Shown: positions 1 through 4,727 of the stretch, in pieces
How the letters are laid out: the number at the start of each line of letters is the position of its first letter
Position numbering within the stretch: the first letter of the stretch is position 1
NCBI GenBank assembly: GCA_017883485.1
Contig: JADGNM010000125.1
Coordinates: 1 to 7,255, forward strand
Length of the DNA stretch: 7,255 nucleotides
DNA from: Methanosarcina sp.
Lineage (GTDB): Archaea > Halobacteriota > Methanosarcinia > Methanosarcinales > Methanosarcinaceae
Reading direction: 5' to 3'
Program-made: the position numbers and the translations under genes
The notes under the pieces: generated by a model
Told to the model about the DNA's origin: nothing
The model's input: the letters and a program-made list of their open reading frames with translations, nothing else
Database searches by the model: none

Positions 1-40
1 AAGTCCTATCCCGATTATCTCTATAAAATATGTGTAAAAG

Positions 41-175
41 TTATATATAATTTTTGTTTCCCGTACTTCAATGTTACATTTAAGATGTGAGTAAAGGTAT
101 TTGAAAATAGCTGAATTGCCTTAAATTTATAAAGTTTTAATTTTTAATGAGAGACTATAGAAAGACTATAAATAG
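41..175 (+). promoter_or_regulatory. Candidate promoter region of the P-II gene
   Basis: The 200 bases before the P-II gene are very AT-rich and contain no reading frame of note. Three TATA-like stretches are visible: TTATATATAA at 41-50, AATTTATAAAG at 124-134 and GACTATAAATA at 164-174. The last lies in a direct repeat of AGACTATA (152-159 and 163-170, period 11, about one helical turn). Which box is used cannot be decided from sequence. No perfect GGTA-N6-TACC palindrome of the NrpR type is present. Confidence 0.3.
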
Positions 176-212
176 AATAAAGTAGGAAATAGCGCACCGA
201 GTAGTGATAAAA

Positions 213-563
213 ATGAAATATGTAATCGCAATGATAAGACCGGAGAAGCTTGACGCAGTCAAAAAAGAGCTTCAGAAAATTGAAGCGAATGGACTGACAG
301 TTTCATCTGTTTCTGGCTATGGTGCCCAGAGGGGGCATCTGGAAATTGAAAGAGATAAAGCTAAAAGATACGAAGCAAACCTGCTAGAGAAAATCAAGAT
401 TGAAATTGCAGTGAAAGATGATTTCCTGCAGCCGATAATTGAGGCGATACAAAGAGGATCGAGAGACAAAGACGGTTATGTAGGGAGCGGCAAGATATTT
501 GTGCTACCTTTAGAGAATGTAATCAGAATACGCACAAACGAAAACGGAAACGCTGCTCTTTGA
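213..563 (+). CDS. P-II family nitrogen regulatory protein, divergent GlnK-like
   Basis: P-II proteins are cytoplasmic trimers that bind ATP/ADP and 2-oxoglutarate and control ammonium transporters, glutamine synthetase or nitrogenase. The 116 residues keep the family fold: N-terminal MKYVIAMIRPEKL, a GYGAQRGH T-loop base with Gln39, KIKIEIAV, GKIFVLPLENVIRIRT and the usual C-terminal end. Two functional loops differ from the family. The T-loop is about two residues longer than in E. coli GlnB and has Glu where GlnB has the uridylylated Tyr51. The B-loop reads VGSGK instead of IGDGK and is two to three residues longer. I chose ATG 213 because it restores the common P-II N-terminus and is preceded by a partial ribosome binding site (AGTAGTGAT at 200-208). 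An in-frame GTG at 204 would add three residues. No amtB lies within the window, so the partner is unknown. It could be a paralogue with a changed target. Confidence 0.9.
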   Translation: MKYVIAMIRPEKLDAVKKELQKIEANGLTVSSVSGYGAQRGHLEIERDKAKRYEANLLEKIKIEIAVKDDFLQPIIEAIQRGSRDKDGYVGSGKIFVLPLENVIRIRTNENGNAAL

Positions 564-860
564 TAAAGGTGGTATAAAGATATAACAACCACAACAATAA
601 CTGAGATTAATGGACCTGTGCTGGTTGAAAAAGAAATAACCAGACTCGCTACGTCAACTAATTACCATTCCGGAGACTAGTAATTGGACAATCCATACTT
701 CTCCCTTTTTTTGTTAAATGATATTGACTTTTTCAATTCCTTTAAGCACAAATTTTAAAACTTCATTAAAATATATATCTATTTTAAGACAATCCTTAGT
801 GCTCCTTCTTAACTTCGATTATTTTTTCCAATAGCTCTAAAATAAAGACCAACGAGTTCC
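564..860. other. AT-rich spacer with a short coding-like scrap
   Basis: No complete gene is seen here. Codons 567-680 on the plus strand are open and read as ITTTITEINGPVLVEKE in the middle before a TAG at 678-680, but they have no ATG, GTG or TTG at a sensible place. AAGGTGGT at 567-574 resembles a ribosome binding site. From 713 to 860 the sequence is AT-rich with nothing recognisable. Confidence 0.4.
658..712 (+). terminator. Candidate terminator after the P-II gene
   Basis: CTAATTAC (658-665) pairs with GTAATTGG (680-687) through eight positions, one of them a wobble, around a 14-base loop. A run of seven T residues follows at 706-712, about 18 bases beyond the stem. The oligo-T run fits archaeal termination, while the stem is weak and AT-rich, so the hairpin may be incidental. 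Confidence 0.4.
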
Positions 861-883
861 TTTATAAAAATAACTCTTTATAC
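854..883 (+). promoter_or_regulatory. Candidate promoter of the desulforedoxin gene
   Basis: TTTATAAAAATA (861-872) is a good archaeal TATA box, with a second TATA-like stretch at 877-883. Initiation about 25 bases downstream would leave a leader of roughly 50 to 60 bases. The first box lies between the inverted arms GAGTT (854-858) and AACTC (872-876), a possible operator. Confidence 0.4.
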
Positions 884-952
884 AAAAAGAAATTATAATG
901 AATATTATTTCATTTCTGAGAAGTTAAATTCGATGAAAGGAGGTGAACTGTT

Positions 953-1081
953 ATGGGTGTATCTGCTAAGGGGGAAAGATATCTTTGTGAGATCTGCGGT
1001 AATGAGGTTGTAGTAGAAGAAGTGGGTGGTGGTGCTCTTGTTTGTTGTGGGCAGGAGATGACTCTTATAAATAAGAAATAA
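953..1081 (+). CDS. Desulforedoxin (stand-alone Fe(Cys)4 domain)
   Basis: This 42-residue protein matches the desulforedoxin family and the N-terminal domain of desulfoferrodoxin. It has YLCEICGNEV with Cys12 and Cys15, a glycine-rich turn (VGGGALVC), the adjacent pair Cys31-Cys32 and a CCGQEM end. In the family these four cysteines bind one iron in a homodimer and act as a small electron carrier. The length equals free desulforedoxin (about 36 residues), and no superoxide reductase catalytic domain follows, because translation stops at TAA 1079-1081. The start is decided by a perfect GGAGGTGA at 939-946, six bases before ATG 953. The gene has its own TATA box and lies 95 bases before the first DUF2180 gene, with which it probably forms an operon. 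In this setting it likely passes electrons to an oxygen- or peroxide-reducing enzyme, which is inference. It is short enough to be missed by automatic gene calling. Confidence 0.88.
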   Translation: MGVSAKGERYLCEICGNEVVVEEVGGGALVCCGQEMTLINKK

Positions 1082-1176
1082 ATCATCTGTAGAACCGTAA
1101 AAATGTATACGTAAATGCAATCCAAACCAAAAATTCTCGGAAAAAGAAACAATATTTCTGACCTGGAGGAAAGCTT

Positions 1177-1407
1177 ATGAAATGCTATGAATGCGCCAGA
1201 GTAGGCAAAAACACGGACGCCGTTGGAATTTGTATTGTATGTGGGAGAGGAGTTTGCAAAGAGCACCTTATCCATGAAGAAACCCCTGTCTGGGAAGGGA
1301 ACTATCCGATCGAGCTCAAACCCGACTTTGAGCACATCAAAAGAATCGTCTGCCTCCCCTGCCATGAAGCTCTGAAGGAGAACTGCCTGTTTAATGAGGT
1401 TTGTTGA
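1177..1407 (+). CDS. DUF2180 family zinc-finger-like protein, copy 1
   Basis: This 76-residue acidic, cysteine-rich protein belongs to the DUF2180 family of methanogenic archaea, whose function is not known. Its ligand pattern is C3-x2-C6-x12-C19-x2-C22-x4-C27-x2-H30, then C59-x2-C62, which is eight potential ligands spaced like a cross-braced two-zinc B-box or treble-clef finger. A further Cys70 and a C-terminal Cys76 are extra. No membrane segment or signal peptide is visible. ATG 1177 follows GGAGG (1165-1169) at seven bases. The second copy begins 11 bases after its stop. A role in protein-protein contacts, metal or redox sensing in the stress cluster is plausible but not shown. Confidence 0.85.
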   Translation: MKCYECARVGKNTDAVGICIVCGRGVCKEHLIHEETPVWEGNYPIELKPDFEHIKRIVCLPCHEALKENCLFNEVC

Positions 1408-1418
1408 GGTGACCAGGA

Positions 1419-1640
1419 ATGTTGAAATGTTACGATTGCTCTGAAGAGAATAAGGTCAATGAAGCTGTAGGTGTTTGCATTGTCTGTGGAAAAGGCCTCT
1501 GTACGGAACACATTAAGCAAATAGAACTGCCAATGAAAGGAGGATATCCGATGTCACATCTGACGCTAAAGAAAGACCTTCCCAGAATGATGTGTCAGGA
1601 GTGCATCGACACTACTCTTGGAGTGGATTCCTTCGATTAA
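1419..1640 (+). CDS. DUF2180 family zinc-finger-like protein, copy 2
   Basis: This 73-residue paralogue of the preceding gene keeps the same eight ligands (C4, C7, C20, C23, C28, H31, C59, C62) and a closely similar core: [14 protein letters not shown] here against DAVGICIVCGRGVC. The central segment between H31 and C59 differs, and the extra C-terminal cysteines are absent, so the copies probably diverged in partner or surface. The ribosome binding site GAGGTGA (1406-1412) overlaps the TGA stop of copy 1 (1405-1407) and lies six bases before ATG 1419. This indicates coupled translation and probably matched amounts, perhaps a heterodimer (inference). Confidence 0.85.
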   Translation: MLKCYDCSEENKVNEAVGVCIVCGKGLCTEHIKQIELPMKGGYPMSHLTLKKDLPRMMCQECIDTTLGVDSFD

Positions 1641-1737
1641 GCAAATGGTATGGGAAAATTCTCAAATAAACGGCATAAATGATAAGCGGATACATTTATT
1701 TAATAATTTATATTTTATCAAGAGTAGGAGGGCAAAC

Positions 1738-2085
1738 TTGACAGAACATAAAGAAGTAGTTGAAAGTATAGGACATAAAATGGGATTCAAACCCCATATA
1801 CTGGAAACTCTTGAGGAACTTGATCCTGAGTTTCTTGGGAAGTACAGGCGCTGTGATGGGAAATTGCTGGCTGATGGAGCCCTGCCTGCAAAAACAAAAA
1901 TCCTAATGGCTCTTGCGGTAGTGGCATCCAAACAGTGTGAAGCCTGTACTGTGGCGCAGATGAAAAGCGCTCTTAACCATGGGGTAACCAAAGAAGAAAT
2001 AATGGAAACCATGGATGTTATCTTTATTACTTCAGGAGCTCCGGCTGTCGCAGCTTGCAGGGAAGCCCTTAAATTGCTAAAATGA
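1738..2085 (+). CDS. Carboxymuconolactone decarboxylase/AhpD-superfamily CxxC protein
   Basis: The 115-residue all-helical CMD-like domain carries the redox motif C67-E-A-C70 followed by the family helix ([19 protein letters not shown]) and a C-terminal [16 protein letters not shown]. AhpD enzymes need a Glu twelve residues before the first Cys and a His four residues after the second. Here these positions are Ile55 and Gln74, so the proton relay of the peroxidase partner AhpD is missing while the CxxC pair is intact. A thiol-disulfide oxidoreductase role fits better than decarboxylation or an AhpD role (inference). Two more cysteines, C39 and C107, could take part. I chose TTG 1738 because GGAGGG (1727-1732) precedes it by five bases. 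An upstream in-frame ATG at 1618 would overlap the DUF2180 gene, lacks a binding site and adds a non-family N-terminus. It probably closes the first redox operon. Confidence 0.87.
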   Translation: MTEHKEVVESIGHKMGFKPHILETLEELDPEFLGKYRRCDGKLLADGALPAKTKILMALAVVASKQCEACTVAQMKSALNHGVTKEEIMETMDVIFITSGAPAVAACREALKLLK

Positions 2086-2159
2086 ATAAATCTACGTTGA
2101 ATTAGATAAACAAGCTTATTTAATATTTTAATAGCCTATTTAGAATTTAAAGATTTTCG

Positions 2160-2195
2160 CAGTCAGAGAATAAGAAATGATTAATCTCTGGACTG
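2160..2195 (+). repeat. Inverted repeat (hairpin) downstream of the CxxC protein gene
   Basis: CAGTCAGAGA (2160-2169) is complementary to TCTCTGGACTG (2185-2195) over ten base pairs with one bulged G, around a 15-base loop. It begins 75 bases after the stop codon. No oligo-T run follows directly, so it could be a weak terminator, an RNA processing or stability element, or an operator. Confidence 0.4.
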
Positions 2196-2324
2196 ACCTT
2201 ATTTATTATCTTGGGTATTATGGTTCTTTATCAGGAAACCGCATTCTCATATTTTTGCATGAATGCCTTGATTGGATTAATTTTAAAGAATAGATCGATA
2301 GAGACAAACTGGGGGGTAATGATT

Positions 2325-2430
2325 ATGACTGAAAAGTTAACTGAAAGAAAAACTTGAAGAAATCGAAGAAGTAAAAAATGCATTAGTGAAGCCTGATGAT
2401 CGGAAAGAGTATCTTGGGAACGGTCCATGA
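2325..2430 (+). pseudogene. Small frameshifted reading frame, function unknown
   Basis: A strong site GGGGGGT (2311-2317) stands seven bases before ATG 2325. The frame reads MTEKLTERKT and stops at TGA 2355-2357. If one A of the five-A run at 2348-2352 is skipped, it continues as LEEIEEVKNALVKPDDRKEY and ends at TGA 2428-2430, giving a charged peptide of about 34 residues. An in-frame ATG six bases earlier (2319) is a less well placed start. The continued part has the composition of real protein (Glu/Lys-rich helix, then a Pro-Asp turn), so I read it as a small gene disabled by a one-base insertion. A sequencing error or a programmed +1 shift at AAA-A are alternatives. I do not recognise a family. 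Confidence 0.4.
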
Positions 2431-2572
2431 AAATCGTAGGTTTCCTCCTGTTTCCTCGTAGACTTACTTTTTCCAGAATCCATATCAGTGGCAATAAATA
2501 GTTACGCAGGGAATAAAAACAAGCCGATATATCTGATTCATAAAAAACATACCTTGAATAGAAAATGAATTC

Positions 2573-2588
2573 AAATATATAAATTATG
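2573..2588 (+). promoter_or_regulatory. TATA-box promoter of the iron-sulfur flavoprotein gene
   Basis: AAATATATAAATTATG is a strong archaeal TATA element about 75 bases before the start codon. Initiation about 25 bases downstream, near 2605-2610, would give a leader of about 50 bases. Confidence 0.5.
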
Positions 2589-2613
2589 TCTCGAAAAGCA
2601 TACAAACATATAG

Positions 2614-2629
2614 GTATATTCAAGTATAC
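2614..2629 (+). promoter_or_regulatory. Palindrome near the predicted transcription start
   Basis: GTATA (2614-2618) and TATAC (2625-2629) form a perfect inverted repeat around TTCAAG. It lies at or just after the predicted transcription start and before the GGAGGGG ribosome binding site (2651-2657). That position suits a repressor operator for the flavoprotein operon, although the arms are short and AT-rich. Confidence 0.3.
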
Positions 2630-2659
2630 GAATAGTTTACAGGTAATCCCGGAGGGGAC

Positions 2660-3295
2660 ATGCAAGAAATAGAAGCCAAACCGATAAAAATTCTCGGGAT
2701 ATCGGGAAGTCCCAGGAATATGGCTACTGATTTTCTGGTCCAGGAAGCGCTGCGGATTTCAAGGGAAAAGTATGGTGCGGAAACCGATTATTTTTCTGCC
2801 AAAGGGAAAAAGCTGAACTTCTGCATTCACTGCGACTTCTGTATAAGGACAAAAGAAGGCTGTATCCATAAGGATGATATTTCGGCCGAGCTGTACGATA
2901 AGATGATCTGGGCAGACGCCTGGATTATGGGGACTCCTGTTTATCAGGGAACAGTCAGCGCCCAGATAAAAACGATTATGGACCGCTGCAGAGCTGTTGT
3001 TGCAAAAGACCCGAAGGTCTTTTTAAATAAGGTAGGAATGGGGATTGCTGACGGAGGAGATAGAATAGGCGGGCAGGAGCCGGCTATTCAGACTATCCTT
3101 AACTTTTATGTAATCAATGAAATGATCCCTGTTGGAGGCGGCTCTTTCGGCGCGAATCTCGGGGGAACTTTCTGGTCAAAAGATAAAGGGGCAGAGGGAG
3201 TTTCTGAGGACTCGGAAGGCATGAGAAGCCTTAGAAAAACCCTGAAAAAACTCATCCAGACAACACAGATGATAAAGAAAGCTGCAGAAACCTGA
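2660..3295 (+). CDS. Iron-sulfur flavoprotein (ISF), NADPH-dependent FMN reductase fold
   Basis: ISF proteins are cytoplasmic homodimers or homotetramers that hold FMN and a [4Fe-4S] cluster and accept electrons from ferredoxin. In methanogens they have been linked to O2 and H2O2 reduction. The 211 residues show the flavodoxin-like start ILGISGSPRN (residues 11-20, phosphate loop), the compact cluster motif C55-x2-C58-x2-C61-x6-C68, and the FMN-site segment GTPVYQGTVSAQIKTIMDR (91-109). A glycine-rich stretch follows (158-169), and the C-terminus is a basic helix. The length is usual for the family. ATG 2660 follows GGAGGGG (2651-2657) closely and matches the family start. The gene opens the second redox group. 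Its likely redox partner is AfpA, encoded 216 bases downstream. Confidence 0.93.
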   Translation: MQEIEAKPIKILGISGSPRNMATDFLVQEALRISREKYGAETDYFSAKGKKLNFCIHCDFCIRTKEGCIHKDDISAELYDKMIWADAWIMGTPVYQGTVSAQIKTIMDRCRAVVAKDPKVFLNKVGMGIADGGDRIGGQEPAIQTILNFYVINEMIPVGGGSFGANLGGTFWSKDKGAEGVSEDSEGMRSLRKTLKKLIQTTQMIKKAAET

Positions 3296-3297
3296 AT

Positions 3298-3325
3298 CCA
3301 GAAGCTTAAATGCGAGCAAGTCTGG
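3298..3325 (+). repeat. Hairpin just after the iron-sulfur flavoprotein gene
   Basis: CCAGA (3298-3302) pairs with TCTGG (3321-3325), and CTT (3305-3307) pairs with AAG (3318-3320), with a two-base bulge. It starts two bases after the stop. T-rich sequence at 3363-3373 follows after some distance. It may end or stabilise the mRNA of the upstream gene. Confidence 0.3.
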
Positions 3326-3389
3326 TAAGCGGTAATTTTCAAGAAGCTGCAAATTTCAGAAGTATTTTATTTTCAGAAATATCATTAAT

Positions 3390-3434
3390 AATTAGAACAA
3401 TTAGAACAATTAGAATAATTGGAATGATTAGAAA
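3390..3434 (+). repeat. Tandem 9-bp repeat, five units
   Basis: The unit AATTAGAAC occurs twice exactly and then three times with one to three changes (AATTAGAAT, AATTGGAAT, GATTAGAAA). It lies in the spacer between ISF and afpA. The AT-rich unit of nearly one helical turn could arise by slippage or could bind a protein. Confidence 0.6.
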
Positions 3435-3443
3435 TCAGATAAC

Positions 3444-3484
3444 AAGTCAATTCAAAGTTTAGGATAAGTAAATTCAAAGCTTAG
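3444..3484 (+). repeat. Direct repeat of 19 bp with period 22, before afpA
   Basis: AAGTCAATTCAAAGTTTAG (3444-3462) recurs as AAGTAAATTCAAAGCTTAG (3466-3484) with two differences. The second copy ends 27 bases before the TTG start of afpA. The two-turn spacing on one face of the helix would suit paired regulator sites. A recent slippage duplication is the simpler explanation. Confidence 0.55.
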
Positions 3485-3511
3485 TTGAGACTTTATAGAG
3501 AGGGTGTTATT

Positions 3512-4138
3512 TTGGTAGAACCATTAGGCAAGAAAGTTAAGCGCATAGCATGGGGAATTACAGGCTCTGGAGACCAGATGATTGAAACCTACAGCGTTCT
3601 GGTTGATATTAAGGAACGAACAGGTTTAGAAGCAATGGTTTTCCTGTCCAAAGAGGGTGAGACCGTAATGAAATGGTATCATCTGTGGGATAAAATCCAG
3701 AGGGATTTTCCTAACTTCAAAGTAGACGCAGGCCCGAATTCTCCATTTATTGCAGGCCCGCTGCAGATGGGATACTATGATTTCCTGCTAATAGCCCCGG
3801 CAACAGCTAATACGGTAGCAAAGATCGTATACGGGATTGCTGATACCCTTGTTACGAATTCAGTTTCCCAGACTGCAAAAGGAAAGACACCTATCTTCAT
3901 CCTGCCCGTAGACCAGAAGAGAGGAACTGTAAAAACTTCTGCACCCAGCGGCAGGGCTTTTGAGCTCACGATGCGCGAAGTAGATATCACAAACTCGGAA
4001 AAACTTGCAAGGATGGAAAATATCACGGTACTTGAAAGTCCCTATGATATCTACGACATTGTCGGACTTGAACGGCCTACCGAAGATATAACTCAAAAAT
4101 ATAAAGATCGATCGAAGAAAAAGAAAAAAACGGATTAA
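3512..4138 (+). CDS. afpA: Archaeoflavoprotein AfpA (FMN-binding flavoprotein)
   Basis: AfpA is a cytoplasmic FMN protein related to dihydromethanopterin reductase DmrB and to the PF02441 flavoprotein family. The Archaeoglobus member is known as a ferredoxin-linked electron carrier. The 208 residues contain the early RIAWGITGSGD (11-21), the FMN-site stretch YYDFLLIAPATANTVAKI (88-105), VTNSVSQTAKGKTPIFILP (114-132), VDQKRGT (133-139) and PSGRAF (145-150). The C-terminus is a lysine-rich tail with five consecutive lysines that is probably disordered. I chose TTG 3512 because GAGAGGGTG (3498-3506) precedes it by five bases. Another TTG at 3485 has no binding site and lies just past the repeat. 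The rubrerythrin-like gene begins 82 bases later with no terminator between, so the two are probably cotranscribed. A DmrB-like role in cofactor reduction is the main alternative. Confidence 0.92.
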   Translation: MVEPLGKKVKRIAWGITGSGDQMIETYSVLVDIKERTGLEAMVFLSKEGETVMKWYHLWDKIQRDFPNFKVDAGPNSPFIAGPLQMGYYDFLLIAPATANTVAKIVYGIADTLVTNSVSQTAKGKTPIFILPVDQKRGTVKTSAPSGRAFELTMREVDITNSEKLARMENITVLESPYDIYDIVGLERPTEDITQKYKDRSKKKKKTD

Positions 4139-4220
4139 AACTTAAAAGACTAAAAAGGCCGTATTTAAAAACCTAAAGTAGAGTCAACCTAAGAGGCTAA
4201 AATCCAAGGAGGTAAAAAGT

Positions 4221-4727
4221 ACGAAAAGCGCATATCAGGATGTAGTAGAGGAAGTAAAAAACCTTGTAGGAATTGAGGAAGCTATAGCTCTGGCAATTGA
4301 GAGGGAAAAAGAAGCGAGGGAGTTCTACCTCTCTAAAGCGACTTTAATGGACAACCCAAAGTTTAAGGAACTTTATGAGTATCTGGCAAACGAAGAATTA
4401 AAGCATCTCGGCTACCTTGAAAAATACCGTGATGCAAAAGAACTACCAGTAGTTAGTACGAAGGTTCCCAGCGGTCAGTCTTTCACCCCGGAGTTCGATA
4501 CAGCTCGAACTAAAGGAGGTGAAATCACTCTTGGAGATGCAGGTATTCTTCTTGCAGCCATGAGACATGAGCGAAAAAGCGAGGATTTTTACTCCGCACT
4601 GGCAAAAAGAGCCGAAGACGATGAGCAGAGAAATTTCTTCGAAATGCTGTCAAGATATGAGAGAGTGCACTACGAGCTCATTGATGGTTACCTGGAAAAT
4701 ATCACCAGTTTCCGGATGCAGACTTGA
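4221..4727 (+). CDS. Rubrerythrin/ferritin-like diiron protein with ACG start
   Basis: This 168-residue four-helix-bundle protein of the ferritin-like superfamily should reduce peroxide or bind iron. Numbered from ACG 4221, the two diiron half-sites are E29 (EKEAREFY) with E59-x2-H62 (EELKH), and E117 (ERKSEDFY) with E147-x2-H150 (ERVH). This duplicated E...ExxH pattern is that of rubrerythrin. There is no rubredoxin domain, so electrons must come from a partner. The first ATG in the frame (4347) lies after E29 and would remove helix 1 and half of the iron site. The frame is open upstream to TAG 4179-4181 with no ATG, GTG or TTG in between. A consensus GGAGGT (4208-4213) stands seven bases before ACG 4221. 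I therefore call ACG as the start, either used as such or a point change from ATG. The end overlaps fprA by four bases, implying coupled translation. Confidence 0.85.
   Translation, partial: TKSAYQDVVEEVKNLVGIEEAIALAIEREKEAREFYLSKATLMDNPKFKELYEYLANEELKHLGYLEKYRDAKELPVVSTKVPSGQSFTPEFDTARTKGGEITLGDAGILLAAMRHERKSEDFYSALAKRAEDDEQRNFFEMLSRYERVHYELIDGYLENITSFRMQT

Larger units (their letters stand above)
2196..2659. other. Long AT-rich spacer before the iron-sulfur flavoprotein gene
   Basis: Apart from the small frameshifted frame and the promoter elements listed separately, I see no gene here on either strand. A 144-codon open frame on the minus strand (2231-2665) is AT-driven, hydrophobic without order, and crosses the promoter of the next gene. 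The stretch 2431-2570 holds nothing recognisable. Confidence 0.5.

Noticed and set aside
1..212. NrpR-type operator (GGTA-N6-TACC) before the P-II gene
   Set aside because: One GGTA is present near 96, but no TACC occurs in the region, so no such palindrome can be claimed.
910..1365. Minus-strand open frame of 151 codons
   Set aside because: It is antisense to desulforedoxin and the first DUF2180 gene, both of which have clear motifs and ribosome binding sites.
1618..1737. Upstream ATG start for the CxxC protein
   Set aside because: It overlaps the second DUF2180 gene, has no ribosome binding site and adds 40 residues not typical of the family, while TTG 1738 has GGAGGG in front.
2231..2665. 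Minus-strand open frame of 144 codons
   Set aside because: It lies in an AT-rich spacer, has no family features, and overlaps the TATA box and ribosome binding site of the iron-sulfur flavoprotein gene.
3390..3434. 9-bp repeats as a CRISPR array
   Set aside because: The units are short, contiguous and lack spacers, and no cas gene is present.
3485..3511. Earlier TTG start for AfpA
   Set aside because: No ribosome binding site precedes it. TTG 3512 has GAGAGGGTG at five bases and gives the usual family N-terminus.
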